A stretch of 64,000 bases of DNA from Pseudomonas entomophila (GCF_023277925.1 NZ_CP063832.1:2203001-2267000); one strand, 5' to 3'. Shown: positions 40,133 through 49,752, counted from the stretch's first letter. The notes: generated from the letters alone by a model not told the origin. Numbers and translations: made by a program.

Positions 40133-40897
40133 TCAGCCCCGAACGCTCGACACCCCGCCATCCACTACCATCGCCGCCCCAGTCATGAAACTCGACGCGT
40201 CAGACGCCAGGAACAACGCGGCCTCGGCGATTTCTTCCGGCCGGGCAAGGCGCTTTAGAGCATGCAACCCCTCTACATGCGCTCGCACCTCAGGGCTGCC
40301 CGTCACACTGCGCCCCATGGGCGTGTCGGTGCCACCCGGTAACAGGGCATTGGCACGCACGCCTTGTGCGCCATATTCCGCCGCAATCACCTGAGTCAAA
40401 CCCACCAGCCCGGCCTTGCTCGCCGCATAGGCGGCCATACCCGGCATGCCCACGCTGTGGCCGACAAAGGTCGAGGTGAAGATCAGCGAACCGCCGCCGC
40501 GATTCAGCAACGCGGGGATCTGCGCCCGCGCGCAAAGGAAGACACCGGTGAGGTTGGTATCGAGGGTGTGACGCCAGGCTTCCAGCGTCAGGCCGGGCGT
40601 AGGCGCCAGCTCACCGAGGGTGCCGGCGTTGTTGAAGGCGATGTCCAGGCCGCCGAATTGTCGCATGGCGGCGCGCACCAGTTCCGGTGCTAATGCAGGG
40701 TCGGTGATGTCGCCGGACACGGCGATGACCGCCCGCTGCCCGCCACCGTCCAACTCATCCTGCAATTGGTTGAGTTTGTCCTGGCGACGAGCCGTGAGCA
40801 CCAGCCGCGCGCCGTGCCTGGCGAACAAATGCGCCGCCGCCCGGCCGATACCGGAACTGGCGCCGGTGATGATTGCCACTTTGCCTGTCAGTTGCAT
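40133..40897 (-). CDS. Short-chain dehydrogenase/reductase (SDR)
   Basis: A 254-residue classical SDR, NAD(P)-dependent. It has the nucleotide loop TGASSGIG, the structural NNAG, the catalytic serine region LIFTSTFVG, the YAASK active-site Tyr-Lys pair, and a C-terminal SDASSFMTGAAMVVDGG. An arginine right after the second strand (LTARRQDK) favours NADPH. The start at ATG 40897 is preferred to 40969 because GAGG lies 9 bases before it and because the longer frame would translate the palindrome at 40911. Substrate unknown. Confidence 0.93.
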   Translation of the reverse strand: MQLTGKVAIITGASSGIGRAAAHLFARHGARLVLTARRQDKLNQLQDELDGGGQRAVIAVSGDITDPALAPELVRAAMRQFGGLDIAFNNAGTLGELAPTPGLTLEAWRHTLDTNLTGVFLCARAQIPALLNRGGGSLIFTSTFVGHSVGMPGMAAYAASKAGLVGLTQVIAAEYGAQGVRANALLPGGTDTPMGRSVTGSPEVRAHVEGLHALKRLARPEEIAEAALFLASDASSFMTGAAMVVDGGVSSVRG

Positions 40898-40910
40898 GGT
40901 GGGGCCTCGT

Positions 40911-40949
40911 CCTGAAAGTGAATGCACGTTTGTGCATGCCACTTTCAGG
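40911..40949. promoter_or_regulatory. 39-base nested palindrome upstream of the SDR gene
   Basis: Outer arms CCTGAAAGTG (40911-40920) and CACTTTCAGG (40940-40949) are exact reverse complements, as are the inner arms ATGCAC (40922-40927) and GTGCAT (40932-40937). It begins 14 bases upstream of the SDR start. It could be an operator or a hairpin in the leader. It does not match any REP family in the window. Confidence 0.6.
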
Positions 40950-41060
40950 CACGGCGGCGGGCGATTCACTCCGTTTCTTGCGCCCAGCGGTCATCCCGCA
41001 CAGGTGAAATGCAGCCTTGGGCAAAGAAAAGAATGGAAAGATCACAAGAAATTCAGGCAT

Positions 41061-41085
41061 AAAAAAAGAGGCCTTTCGGCCTCTT
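41061..41085 (-). terminator. Terminator downstream of tRNA-Gly
   Basis: On the minus strand AAGAGGCC and GGCCTCTT form an 8-bp stem (TTTC loop) followed by a run of seven T residues. It is placed 36 bases after the tRNA. Confidence 0.85.
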
Positions 41086-41120
41086 CTTTGTGATCCCAGC
41101 GACGCACTGAGGATCGAATT

Positions 41121-41196
<76 letters not shown>

Positions 41197-41211
41197 GTCG
41201 TGATGGGTGCC

Positions 41212-41239
41212 ATTCTATCGAATTGCAGAACGACGTCAA
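41212..41239 (-). promoter_or_regulatory. Promoter of tRNA-Gly
   Basis: On the minus strand TTGACG (41239-41234) and TAGAAT (41217-41212) are spaced by 16 bases, placing the start about 9 bases before the tRNA. This shows the tRNA can be made independently of pgsA. Confidence 0.75.
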
Positions 41240-41259
41240 CCCCTTGATTCAAAAAACTT

Positions 41260-41820
41260 TTATTTCTGCTCCGAGCCTTCGCGCAGGTGCGGCCAGGCGG
41301 CCAGCAGGTAGTGCACCATCGACACCAGAGTCAGGCCAGCAGCCACCAGCAGCAAACCATAGCCCAGCACCACCCAGAAGGTCAGCACCGGCGGGTTGGC
41401 CAGCAGGATCACCAGCGCCAGCATCTGCGCGGCGGTCTTCCACTTGCCCAGGTTCGACACCGCCACATGCGCCCTCGCCCCCAGCTCGGCCATCCACTCG
41501 CGCAGCGCCGAAACCACGATCTCGCGGCCGATGATCACCGCCGCCGGCAGCGTAAGCCAGAAGTTGGCGTGCACCTGCACCAGCAGCACCAGGGCCACGG
41601 CCACCATCAGCTTGTCGGCCACCGGGTCGAGGAAGGCGCCGAACGGGGTGCTCTGCTGCAACCGACGGGCCAGGTAGCCGTCAAGCCAGTCGGTGGCGGC
41701 GGCGATGGCGAACACCGTGCTGGCGGCCATGTAGCTCCAGTGATAGGGCACATAGAACAGCAAGATGAAGATCGGGATGAGCAGGACGCGTAGAACGGTG
41801 AGCAGGTTTGGAATATTCAT
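41260..41820 (-). CDS. pgsA: CDP-diacylglycerol--glycerol-3-phosphate 3-phosphatidyltransferase
   Basis: A 186-residue inner-membrane enzyme that makes phosphatidylglycerol phosphate, the committed step to phosphatidylglycerol and cardiolipin. The CDP-alcohol phosphatidyltransferase signature is clear ([10 protein letters not shown], then [14 protein letters not shown]). It has about four membrane segments. It lies 33 bases after uvrC on the same strand, as in other pseudomonads. Confidence 0.97.
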   Translation of the reverse strand: MNIPNLLTVLRVLLIPIFILLFYVPYHWSYMAASTVFAIAAATDWLDGYLARRLQQSTPFGAFLDPVADKLMVAVALVLLVQVHANFWLTLPAAVIIGREIVVSALREWMAELGARAHVAVSNLGKWKTAAQMLALVILLANPPVLTFWVVLGYGLLLVAAGLTLVSMVHYLLAAWPHLREGSEQK

Positions 41821-41853
41821 CGGTACGACTGGCTGCGAGTTGAACCCGGCATT

Positions 41854-43677
41854 CTACTCGCTATGCAGGCTGGCATAAATCGACTCGGCAAGCTTTTTAC
41901 TGATGCCCGGGGCTTTGGCGATCTCGTCGATACTGGCGCGGTTGAGCTCCTGCAGGCCGCCGAAATGTTTCAGCAGGTCGCGCCGGCGCTTCGGCCCTAC
42001 CCCGGCTACATCTTCCAGGCTCGAAGTGCGGCGGGCCTTGCCGCGGCGGGCGCGGTGGCCGGTGATGGCGAAGCGGTGGGCCTCGTCGCGGATCTGCTGG
42101 ATCAGGTGCAGGGCCGGCGAGTCGCCCTTGAGTGTGAACTCGTGGGCCACGTCGTTGAGGTACAGGGTCTCGAAACCGGCCTTGCGGGTCACGCCCTTGG
42201 CCACCCCCAGCAGCGTGAGGTCACCGAACCCCAGGTCCTGCATCACGTCGCGGGCCATGTTCAACTGGCCCTTGCCGCCGTCCACAAACAGCACGTCGGG
42301 CAGCTTGCCCTCGCCGTCCTTGATGCGCCCATAGCGGCGCTGCAGGGCCTGATGCATGGCTGCGTAGTCGTCGCCGGCGGTGACGCCTTCGATGTTGAAG
42401 CGGCGGTAATCGGACTTGAGCGGGCCTTCAGGGCCGAACACCACGCAGCTGGCCACGGTGGCCTCGCCGCTGGAGTGGCTGATGTCGTAGCACTCCAGGC
42501 GCTGCGGCACTTCGTCCAGGTCGAGCACCTGGGCCAGCGCCTCGAAGCGCGCGGCCATGTGCTGGCGGTTGGCCAGGCGGGCGTTGAGGGCCTGCTCGGC
42601 GTTGGTCACTGCCAGTTGTTGCCAGCGGGCCCGGGTGCCGCGCACCCGGTGGCTGATGCTGAGCTCGCGGCCGCGCAGCGTTTGCACGGCCTCGGTGATG
42701 GCGCCGAAGTCCTCGTGCACCACATTGACGATCAGCTCACCCGGCAGTTCGCGCTCGGCGTTGCCCAAGTAGTACTGGGAGAGGAACGCGGCCATGACTT
42801 CGGCCACCTCTTCCTCGATACCCACCTGCGGGAAGAAGTTCTTGCTGCCCAGCACCCGGCCGCCACGCACGCTGATCAGGTGCACGCAGGCGCCGCCGGG
42901 GTTGACGAAGGCCGCCACCACATCGACATCGCCGGAGCCGCCCTCCATGTACTGCTGGTCCTGGACCCGGCGCAGCAGGGCAATCTGGTCGCGCAGCTCG
43001 GCGGCCTTCTCGAAGTTCAGGGCCATGGCGGCCTTTTCCATCTCGGCGTTGAGTTCGTTGCCCAGTTGCTGGCTGCGGCCTTCGAGGAACATCACCGAGT
43101 GGCGCAGGTCCTCGGCATATTCCTCGGGCGACACCAGGCCCACGCACGGGCCCTTGCAGCGCTTGATCTGGTACTGCAGGCACGGGCGTGTGCGATTGGC
43201 GTAGTAGCTGTCCTCGCACTGGCGCACCGAGAACGCCTTCTGCAACAGGCTCAGGCTCTCACGGATGGCGCCGGCGCTGGGGTAAGGGCCGAAATAGCGG
43301 CCCTTGGCCTTCTTCGCGCCACGGTGGATGCCCAGGCGCGGGAATTCACCGTCGGACAGGAATACGTACGGGTAGGATTTATCGTCGCGCAGCAGGATGT
43401 TGTAGGGCGGCCGCCATTCCTTGATCAGCGTCTGCTCAAGCAGCAGCGCTTCGGTCTCATTGGCAGTGATGGTGGTTTCGACCTGGGCGATACGCCCCAC
43501 CAGGGCAGCCGTCTTCGGCGCCAGGCCGGTCTTGCGGAAATAGCTGGCCAGGCGCTTCTTGAGGTTCTTGGCCTTGCCCACATACAGCAGCCGGGCTTGG
43601 CCGTCGAACATCCGGTACACGCCCGGGCGACCGCTGCAGGTCGCCAGGAACGCGCTTGCGTCAAAAGGTTGAGACAT
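41854..43677 (-). CDS. uvrC: Excinuclease ABC subunit C
   Basis: A 607-residue nuclease that makes both incisions in nucleotide excision repair with UvrA and UvrB. The order is a GIY-YIG domain ([20 protein letters not shown]), a UVR motif that binds UvrB (around residue 205, [15 protein letters not shown]), the RNase H-like C-terminal endonuclease ([14 protein letters not shown]), and a helix-hairpin-helix end ([16 protein letters not shown]). It starts 9 bases after the gacA stop, so the two are co-transcribed. Confidence 0.98.
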   Translation of the reverse strand: MSQPFDASAFLATCSGRPGVYRMFDGQARLLYVGKAKNLKKRLASYFRKTGLAPKTAALVGRIAQVETTITANETEALLLEQTLIKEWRPPYNILLRDDKSYPYVFLSDGEFPRLGIHRGAKKAKGRYFGPYPSAGAIRESLSLLQKAFSVRQCEDSYYANRTRPCLQYQIKRCKGPCVGLVSPEEYAEDLRHSVMFLEGRSQQLGNELNAEMEKAAMALNFEKAAELRDQIALLRRVQDQQYMEGGSGDVDVVAAFVNPGGACVHLISVRGGRVLGSKNFFPQVGIEEEVAEVMAAFLSQYYLGNAERELPGELIVNVVHEDFGAITEAVQTLRGRELSISHRVRGTRARWQQLAVTNAEQALNARLANRQHMAARFEALAQVLDLDEVPQRLECYDISHSSGEATVASCVVFGPEGPLKSDYRRFNIEGVTAGDDYAAMHQALQRRYGRIKDGEGKLPDVLFVDGGKGQLNMARDVMQDLGFGDLTLLGVAKGVTRKAGFETLYLNDVAHEFTLKGDSPALHLIQQIRDEAHRFAITGHRARRGKARRTSSLEDVAGVGPKRRRDLLKHFGGLQELNRASIDEIAKAPGISKKLAESIYASLHSE

Positions 43678-43686
43678 GAGGTGTGT

Positions 43687-44325
43687 TTAAAGACTTGCGT
43701 CGACCATACCGTGGCGGACAGCCAGCAACGTCAGTTCGACGTCGCTGGTGACCGAGAGTTTTTCGAAGATCCGATAACGGTAAGTATTGACGGTCTTGGG
43801 GGACAGACACAACTTGTCGGAGATGATCTGCACTTTCTGGCAGCCGACGATCATCAGGGCGATCTGGATTTCCCGCTCCGAAAGGGCGTCGAACGGCGAG
43901 CCCTGGGGCTGGAACGACTTCAACGCCAGTTGCTGGGCGATCTGCGGGCAGATGTAGCGCTGACCGGCGAAGGCCAGGCGAATCGCCTGGACCATCTCGT
44001 CGAGCCCGGCCCCCTTCGTCAGGTAGCCGGCGGCACCCGCCTGCAGCAACCGGGTGGGGAACGGGTCTTCCTCGCACACCGTCACCGCGACCACTTTCGT
44101 GTCCGGATGGCTGCGCAGCAGCTTGCGCGTTGCCTCCAGGCCGCCGATCCCTGGCATTTTCACGTCCATCAGGACCACGTCAGGCTTGAGCTCACGGGCG
44201 AGTTTGAGGGCGGACTCGCCGGAGTCCGCCTCCCCCACCACTTGCAGGCCGTCGATGTCGGCCAGCATGCGCGTGATGCCGGTACGCACCAGATCGTGAT
44301 CGTCGACCACCAGGACCCTAATCAA
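43687..44325 (-). CDS. gacA: Response regulator GacA
   Basis: A 212-residue regulator of the LuxR/FixJ class and partner of the sensor kinase GacS. It switches on the small RNAs RsmX/Y/Z, which take RsmA/CsrA off secondary-metabolism mRNAs. The receiver holds Asp54 in VLMDVKMPG and the lysine in YLTKGAGLD. The HTH domain shows [19 protein letters not shown] and [19 protein letters not shown]. The length and the gacA-uvrC-pgsA order are those of Pseudomonas, so the name is safe. Confidence 0.98.
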   Translation of the reverse strand: MIRVLVVDDHDLVRTGITRMLADIDGLQVVGEADSGESALKLARELKPDVVLMDVKMPGIGGLEATRKLLRSHPDTKVVAVTVCEEDPFPTRLLQAGAAGYLTKGAGLDEMVQAIRLAFAGQRYICPQIAQQLALKSFQPQGSPFDALSEREIQIALMIVGCQKVQIISDKLCLSPKTVNTYRYRIFEKLSVTSDVELTLLAVRHGMVDASL

Positions 44326-44388
44326 GCAGACACCTCGTTAGTGGGGCGATTGGATCCCGCCACCTTAACAAAAAATTTCACGGCGAAC

Positions 44389-44778
44389 CTAGCGCAAAGC
44401 GTCATGGAAGTATGCCTGCCGGTCGAGGCGCCGTACCCGCGGAGCATCCGGCCCGTCCGTTTCACCTGCCAGGCGGTTGAGCAGGTGCCATACCGCTGCC
44501 TGGTCGGCCGACGGCAAACGCCGAAAGGCGCCGAGCAGACGGTCTTCGTCGGCGGTCAGGCTGTCCAGGGGCGCGGGGGTGCAGACCCCGCTCAACACGT
44601 ACAGCGCATCGACGCCCTTGGCCGCCACGGCAGCCAGATAGTCCATGCGCGGTGTGCGCTCGCCGCTTTCGTACTTGCCCTGGGCATTGGGCTCTACCCC
44701 CCCGATATCACCGAATACGCGCTGGGTTAGGCCCAGGCGTTCGCGCTCTTCTCGTAGGCGGGGACCAAATCCGTTCAT
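44389..44778 (-). CDS. XRE-family transcriptional regulator
   Basis: A 129-residue protein with an N-terminal helix-turn-helix (RLREERERLGLTQRVFGDIG, then YESGERTPRMDYLAAVAAKG) and a short C-terminal region without a known domain. The start at 44778 has AGGAGG 11 bases upstream. A palindrome sits inside the promoter spacer upstream (44862), fitting self-repression. It lies 63 bases upstream of gacA on the same strand but is probably a separate unit. Target genes are unknown. Confidence 0.85.
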   Translation of the reverse strand: MNGFGPRLREERERLGLTQRVFGDIGGVEPNAQGKYESGERTPRMDYLAAVAAKGVDALYVLSGVCTPAPLDSLTADEDRLLGAFRRLPSADQAAVWHLLNRLAGETDGPDAPRVRRLDRQAYFHDALR

Positions 44779-44852
44779 CTGCGTGCCTCCTTTGCGTGGA
44801 TGGTGGACGGGTGCATCCAGCACCCGAGTGAATACGTCTGCATTCGCTCGGC

Positions 44853-44881
44853 ACTATGCCAATTGGATCCAATCCTTGCAA
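44853..44881 (-). promoter_or_regulatory. Promoter of the XRE gene with internal palindrome
   Basis: Read on the minus strand: TTGCAA (-35, 44881-44876), 17-base spacer, CATAGT (-10, 44858-44853). The spacer contains the perfect 12-bp palindrome ATTGGATCCAAT (44862-44873), an obvious place for a repressor dimer. Confidence 0.6.
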
Positions 44882-44968
44882 GCCATCATTGCGCCACGCC
44901 CCTGAAAGCCGGGGCAATGAGAGCGGTTACTGGGCCATGTTGCCTGGCATCTGCATGCCAGTGAAAGC

Positions 44969-45403
44969 TCATGGCACGTGCCGCTGCATGCGCACGAAAC
45001 ATTCATCAACACCCACCTCTACAAATCCCCGGCGCAGGTACAGCTGTCGCGCCGGGTTACTGTTGAACACCGTCAAGCGAAGCAACGGCAAACGCCGATG
45101 CGCCGCCCAGCTTGCCAACGTCTCCAGCGCCCAGCTCCCTACACCTCTTCCACGATGCTCAGGCAGCAGGTGCAACTCGCGGATGTACAAAGCCTGGCGG
45201 TCCTGGCTCAGGCTGCAGAACCCCAGCACCTGGTCGTCCTCGACCAGCAGCCACTGCTCGCGCCAGCCCCAGGCTTCGTCGAAGGCCTCCTCGATCCATA
45301 GCAGGTCGAATTCACGGTAGTACGGCAGCATGGCGCGACGGGTCAGGTCACGGGCGAAGGTACGCTGGTTATCGGTGGCGGGAATCAGTTGAGGGGGCAT
45401 CAT
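44969..45403 (-). CDS. GNAT-family N-acetyltransferase
   Basis: A 144-residue acetyltransferase with the acetyl-CoA loop in LHLLPEHRGRGVGSWALETL and a later strand-helix NSNPARQLYLRRGFVEVG. The start is not certain: ATG 45403 is used, with ATG 45400 and GTG 45412 as alternatives and no strong ribosome site for any. It begins 13 bases after the DUF488 stop, so the two genes are probably co-transcribed. The substrate is unknown. Confidence 0.88.
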   Translation of the reverse strand: MMPPQLIPATDNQRTFARDLTRRAMLPYYREFDLLWIEEAFDEAWGWREQWLLVEDDQVLGFCSLSQDRQALYIRELHLLPEHRGRGVGSWALETLASWAAHRRLPLLRLTVFNSNPARQLYLRRGFVEVGVDECFVRMQRHVP

Positions 45404-45415
45404 CGAACACACGGA

Positions 45416-45811
45416 TCAAGAGGTTTCGGGGGTATAGCAGACCGGCGAACTGCCCGGGCCGCGTCGCTCCAGTTCGTCTTCCAGCCAGCGGGCCAGTACC
45501 TGGGCATTGTTGTGCTCGGTGTCCTTGCCGGCATGCAGCAAGGTCAGGACGCCCTTGTCGGCCACGTCCAGCAAGGGGTACCAATGCTCGGGATGGGCAG
45601 CCAGTTCTTGCTGGTAGCGCCGGGTGAAACCGGCAAAATCCAGCTCACCGGCATGGAACGCCTTGCGCAGTTCGTCGGAAGGCGCCACCTCACGCAACCA
45701 TCGGCCCAGCAGGTCTTCCTTGCGCGTGTTGCGCGGCCACAGGCGATCGACCAACACACGCTGGCCATCGCTCGGCAATGCCGCTTCGTAGACACGCTTG
45801 CATCGAATCAT
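45416..45811 (-). CDS. DUF488 family protein
   Basis: A 131-residue protein of the DUF488 (YeaO-like) family. The marks are RVLVDRLWPRNTRKEDL, WLREVAPSDELRKAFHAG and LLHAGKDTEHNNAQVLARWL. AGGTGG upstream supports ATG 45811. The function of the family is not known. It is encoded just before a GNAT gene. Confidence 0.9.
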   Translation of the reverse strand: MIRCKRVYEAALPSDGQRVLVDRLWPRNTRKEDLLGRWLREVAPSDELRKAFHAGELDFAGFTRRYQQELAAHPEHWYPLLDVADKGVLTLLHAGKDTEHNNAQVLARWLEDELERRGPGSSPVCYTPETS

Positions 45812-45939
45812 AAGCCACCTGCGCGACATCTCACCTCAGCAAGCCTAAGGCGTTCATTGACCGAGGTCACGCACCAGTAACGAATTGTTTCTATGCTGAA
45901 AGCCTTCGGCACCCTTGCCCGACGCCAACCGGAGCCCCC

Positions 45940-47556
45940 ATGGCAACCCCGTCACTGGCCAGCCAGCCGCAACTGACACACCGCGATTCGCACCCCCCGC
46001 TTGCTCACAAACCCAGCCGCGCCACCCTCACCCTGTTCATCGGTTTGCTCCTGACCGGCCTGGCCTACACCTTTTGGAGCCTCAAGCAGGACGTCAGCGC
46101 CAGCGGCACCGTGGTCACCACCGTCACCCCGTTCCTGTTGCTGGGCCTGGCGCTGCTGATCGCTCTGGGCTTCGAATTCGTCAACGGTTTCCACGACACC
46201 GCCAATGCCGTGGCCACGGTGATCTACACCCACTCGCTGCCGGCACCAGTGGCGGTGGTATGGTCGGGGCTGTGCAATTTTCTCGGCGTATTGCTTTCCA
46301 GCGGGGCGGTGGCGTTCGGCATCATCGCCCTGCTACCGGTTGAACTGATCCTGCAGGTGGGCTCCAACACCGGTTTCGCCATGGTCTTCGCCCTGCTGCT
46401 GGCGGCGATCATCTGGAACCTGGGTACCTGGTGGCTGGGCCTGCCGGCCTCCTCCTCGCACACCCTGATCGGCTCGATCATCGGCGTGGGCGTGGCCAAC
46501 GCGCTGATGCACGGGCGCGACGGCACCAGCGGGGTGGACTGGACCCAGGCCAGCAAGGTCGGCTACGCCCTGCTGTTCTCGCCGCTGATCGGCTTCGCCT
46601 GCGCCGCCCTGCTGCTACTGGCTCTGCGCACGCTGGTCAAGCGCCAGGAGCTGTACCAGGCGCCAGAAGGCCAGACCCCGCCGCCCTGGTGGATCCGTGG
46701 CGTGCTGATCCTGACCTGCACCGGCGTGTCGTTCGCCCATGGCTCGAACGACGGGCAGAAAGGCATGGGCCTGATCATGCTCATTCTGGTCGGCACCCTG
46801 CCCATGGCCTACGCCCTGAACAAGACCATGCCCAACGAGCAGGCCCTGCAGTTCTCGGCCGTGGCGCAGGTAACCCGCCAGGCGCTGGTGCGCAGTGCGC
46901 CGCAGCCGGCACCCGACGACCCGCGCCAGACCCTCACCGACTTTATCAGCGTGCCCAAGGCCAGCCCCGAACTGGTTCCCGCCCTGGCCAAACTGACCGG
47001 CATGATCGGCGAGGAAGTCAAAGGCTACGGCTCGCTCAAGCGTGTGCCCGCCGAGGCCATGGCCAACGTGCGCAACGACATGTACCTGACCAGCGAGGCG
47101 ATTCGCCTGCTCGACAAGCACCAGCTCGCCCATTTCGATGCCGACACCAGCCGCCACGTGCAACTGTTCAAGCGCCAGCTGGACGATGCCACCCGCTACA
47201 TCCCGCTGTGGGTCAAGGTGGCGGTGGCGATCGCCCTGGGCCTGGGCACCCTGGTCGGCTGGCGGCGCATCGTGGTCACGGTCGGCGAGAAGATCGGCAA
47301 GACCCATCTGAGCTATGCCCAGGGCGCCTCGGCCGAGGTGGTGGCGATGTGCACCATCGGTGCGGCGGACCTATTCGGGCTGCCGGTGTCGACCACCCAC
47401 GTGCTCAGCTCCGGTGTGGCCGGGAGCATGGTGGCCAACGGGTCGGGAATCCAGAAGCGCACCCTGGTCAACCTGCTGATGGCCTGGGTGTTGACCTTGC
47501 CAGCGGCGATGCTGCTGGCGGGGAGCCTGTACTGGTTACTCAACCAGCTCGCCTGA
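45940..47556 (+). CDS. pit: PiT-family inorganic phosphate transporter
   Basis: A 538-residue inner-membrane transporter for phosphate (probably as metal-phosphate) driven by protons. Two inverted PHO4 signatures are visible: GFHDTANAVATVIYT near residue 82 and SFAHGSNDGQKGMGL near residue 266. A soluble, charged insert of about 120 residues separates the halves (about 320-430), as in bacterial long-form Pit proteins. It is a single gene with a lone REP unit 5 bases after the stop. Confidence 0.93.
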   Translation: MATPSLASQPQLTHRDSHPPLAHKPSRATLTLFIGLLLTGLAYTFWSLKQDVSASGTVVTTVTPFLLLGLALLIALGFEFVNGFHDTANAVATVIYTHSLPAPVAVVWSGLCNFLGVLLSSGAVAFGIIALLPVELILQVGSNTGFAMVFALLLAAIIWNLGTWWLGLPASSSHTLIGSIIGVGVANALMHGRDGTSGVDWTQASKVGYALLFSPLIGFACAALLLLALRTLVKRQELYQAPEGQTPPPWWIRGVLILTCTGVSFAHGSNDGQKGMGLIMLILVGTLPMAYALNKTMPNEQALQFSAVAQVTRQALVRSAPQPAPDDPRQTLTDFISVPKASPELVPALAKLTGMIGEEVKGYGSLKRVPAEAMANVRNDMYLTSEAIRLLDKHQLAHFDADTSRHVQLFKRQLDDATRYIPLWVKVAVAIALGLGTLVGWRRIVVTVGEKIGKTHLSYAQGASAEVVAMCTIGAADLFGLPVSTTHVLSSGVAGSMVANGSGIQKRTLVNLLMAWVLTLPAAMLLAGSLYWLLNQLA

Positions 47557-47560
47557 TCCT

Positions 47561-47583
47561 GTAGGAGCGGCTTCAGCCGCGAT
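47561..47583. repeat. Single REP unit, family A
   Basis: One 23-base arm identical to those at 3268 and 13629, without its inverted partner. It lies between the convergent pit and GST genes. Confidence 0.85.
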
Positions 47584-47601
47584 CACCGAGGTGAGGCACG
47601 A

Positions 47602-48297
47602 TCAACCGGGTATCTTCAGGCCACGCTGCACCGCCGGGCGCTCGAGGAAGCTGCCCAGCACCCGCTGCACTTCCCTGAACTCATCGAACCCCACCAGGTC
47701 CCGCGCGTTGTAGCGTTCCACCAGGTTGCGCACCCAGGGGAACATGGCGATATCGGCGATGCTGTACGCGTCCACCATCCATTCACGCCCACTCAGGTGC
47801 CGATCCAGCACCCCCAGTAACCGCTTCGACTCGTTGACGTAACGATCCCGCGGCCGCTTGTCCACGTAGTCCTTGCCCGCGAAAAAGTGAAAGAACCCCA
47901 CCTGGCCGAACATCGGCCCGATGCCGCCCATCTGGAACATCAGCCACTGCAGCGTCTGATAGCGCTGGGCCGGATCATGACTGAGCAGCAGGCCGCTCTT
48001 CTCGGCCAGGTACTGCAGGATCGCCCCCGACTCGAACAGCGGCAGCGGCCGACCACCTGGGCCATCGGGGTCAAGGATCGCCGGAATCTTGTTGTTGGCG
48101 CTCAGCGAGATGAATTCGGGGCTCAGTTGGTCATCCGTATCGAAGCTGACCTTGTGTACTTCATAGGGCAGGCCGATCTCCTCGAGCATGATCGAAACCT
48201 TGACGCCGTTGGGCGTGGCCAGCGAGTACAGTTGCAACCGCTCGGGGTGCCGGGCCGGCCACTTGCGGGTGATGGGGAACGCAGACAGATCAGTCAT
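47602..48297 (-). CDS. Glutathione S-transferase (YfcG/Ure2-like)
   Basis: A 231-residue GST. The thioredoxin-like N-terminal domain shows LYSLATPNGVKVSIMLEEIG, where TPNG marks the Nu/YfcG-like active site, and ESGAILQYLAEKSG binds glutathione. The helical C-terminal domain has YSIADIAMFPWV. YfcG relatives act as disulfide-bond reductases. Start ATG 48297 has AAGG about 10 bases upstream. It follows a GNAT gene by 2 bases and is probably co-transcribed with it. Confidence 0.92.
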   Translation of the reverse strand: MTDLSAFPITRKWPARHPERLQLYSLATPNGVKVSIMLEEIGLPYEVHKVSFDTDDQLSPEFISLSANNKIPAILDPDGPGGRPLPLFESGAILQYLAEKSGLLLSHDPAQRYQTLQWLMFQMGGIGPMFGQVGFFHFFAGKDYVDKRPRDRYVNESKRLLGVLDRHLSGREWMVDAYSIADIAMFPWVRNLVERYNARDLVGFDEFREVQRVLGSFLERPAVQRGLKIPG

Positions 48298-48299
48298 GT

Positions 48300-48845
48300 T
48301 CAGGCCTTGGAGGTGTGGGGTTGGCACGGGGTGGGCGAAGCGGCGTCCCTGAGCATCACCCAATCACGATGGCGCTCCTCGCCACACGGGAAGACCGCCT
48401 CCCCCACCTTGCGAAAGCCGTTGCGCTGGTAGAAGCGAATGGCCCTTGCGTTGAGTTCATTGACGGTGAGGCGCACCGCATCATGGGTGTGGGCCAGGGT
48501 CGCCTCCAGCAGCTGCTGCGCGGCGCCCGTGCCATGGGCACAGGGCAGCAGATAGAAGCGGGAGATTTCCACCCGATGGTCGGCGGCAGCGATATCCAGG
48601 CTGCCGGGCGCCAGGTCGAGCATGCTGTAACCCACCACCTGCCCTGCCTGCTCCACGACCAGCAGGCGCTTGTGAGGATGCTGCAGGTGCATCAGGAAAT
48701 GCTCGGGCTGAAGGTGATGGGCGATATAGTGCCGCAGCGCGGCAGGGGCGCTGTCGGGTGGGCTGGCCAAAGCGAAGGTGGCCTGGCCGACATGGCTCAG
48801 GGCGCTGCTGTCAGCGTCGCGGGCCGGGCGGATCTGGTAGGGCAT
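48300..48845 (-). CDS. GNAT-family N-acetyltransferase
   Basis: A 181-residue acetyltransferase. ISRFYLLPCAHGTGAAQQLLEA is a slightly altered acetyl-CoA loop (the usual QxxGxG reads AHGTGA), followed by NELNARAIRFYQRNGFRKVG. AGGAT precedes ATG 48845. It sits directly before the GST gene. Substrate unknown. Confidence 0.88.
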   Translation of the reverse strand: MPYQIRPARDADSSALSHVGQATFALASPPDSAPAALRHYIAHHLQPEHFLMHLQHPHKRLLVVEQAGQVVGYSMLDLAPGSLDIAAADHRVEISRFYLLPCAHGTGAAQQLLEATLAHTHDAVRLTVNELNARAIRFYQRNGFRKVGEAVFPCGEERHRDWVMLRDAASPTPCQPHTSKA

Positions 48846-48910
48846 GGCAACATCCTGTCGGGCGTCCGGATCGCCTCCGACAATGCCAGCCCTGCATGGG
48901 CGGTGCAAAT

Positions 48911-48942
48911 GAAAAGGCGACCCGGCCAGGGCCGGGTCGCCT
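48911..48942 (-). terminator. Terminator after the OmpA-like lipoprotein gene
   Basis: AGGCGACCCGGC and GCCGGGTCGCCT form a 12-bp perfect stem. On the minus strand it is followed by TTTTC, 11 bases after the stop of the gene at 48953. Confidence 0.88.
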
Positions 48943-48952
48943 GATCAATCTG

Positions 48953-49741
48953 TCAACGGGCTCTCACAGCATTAGCGTCATTGGAGACGATAATTTCCAC
49001 CCGCCGATTACGCTGATGCGAACGCTCATCCGTACTGTGCGTCAACAAGAACGACTTACCATAGCCCTCGCTGGTAATGCGGTTGTTTGAAACACCGAAG
49101 TCTCTCAGTTTCTCAGCCACCGCATAGGCCCGCTCCCGGGATAGGGTCAAATTGTAACTTTCCGACCCTCTGGCATCTGTGAAGCCTTCCACCCGGACTT
49201 TTCGCTCAGGGTTTGCACGCAGAAACTCGGCAAGGCTCTTGAGATCGTCGAGGCTATCGTTACGTAACGTTGCCTTGTTTGTCGCAAACAATACATCGCC
49301 GAACGACACCACGGTACCGCGGTCGGTCTGCTCGACTTTGTCAGCCTTGCTGACCAAACGTGCCTTCAACGCGTTGAGCTGAGCATCGCGCACGTCCAGC
49401 TGCGCTCTGACACGTTCGGCCTCGACCCTCTTCAGTTTCGCCTCGGCCTGGCGTTGACGGACCTTCGCATTGGCGGCATCGACTCGGCTGTTGGCCACAT
49501 AGGCGAGCTCCTCTACTTCGAGCGCCTTGCGGTTGACCTGCGAAGCTTCTTCGGCACGGCGCAGCGCGGCTTGTGCCTGCTGGGTTTCCAGGGCAGCCAG
49601 GCGATGCGACTCAGGCTTGCCTTGCAGGGCAGTGAAAGCCTCGCGGGCTTGGACCAATTGCGGGTTTTCCGGCGTGGCGGCACAACCCGCGAGCACCAGT
49701 GCAAGGGCGGACAAGGCTGGCAGGAAAAGTTTGTTCGACAT
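48953..49741 (-). CDS. OmpA-family lipoprotein
   Basis: A 262-residue lipoprotein. The signal ends in the lipobox LVLAGC, giving a lipidated N-terminal cysteine. A long alanine- and glutamine-rich coiled region (about residues 30-135) follows, then an OmpA C-terminal domain that binds peptidoglycan (GFTDARGSESYNLTLSRERA with the ligand-binding Asp and Arg, then HQRNRRVEI). It probably links the outer membrane to the wall. It is encoded 11 bases after a second, DUF4398-like lipoprotein, a pairing seen in many pseudomonads. Confidence 0.93.
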   Translation of the reverse strand: MSNKLFLPALSALALVLAGCAATPENPQLVQAREAFTALQGKPESHRLAALETQQAQAALRRAEEASQVNRKALEVEELAYVANSRVDAANAKVRQRQAEAKLKRVEAERVRAQLDVRDAQLNALKARLVSKADKVEQTDRGTVVSFGDVLFATNKATLRNDSLDDLKSLAEFLRANPERKVRVEGFTDARGSESYNLTLSRERAYAVAEKLRDFGVSNNRITSEGYGKSFLLTHSTDERSHQRNRRVEIIVSNDANAVRAR

Positions 49742-49752
49742 GTTCGCTTCCT

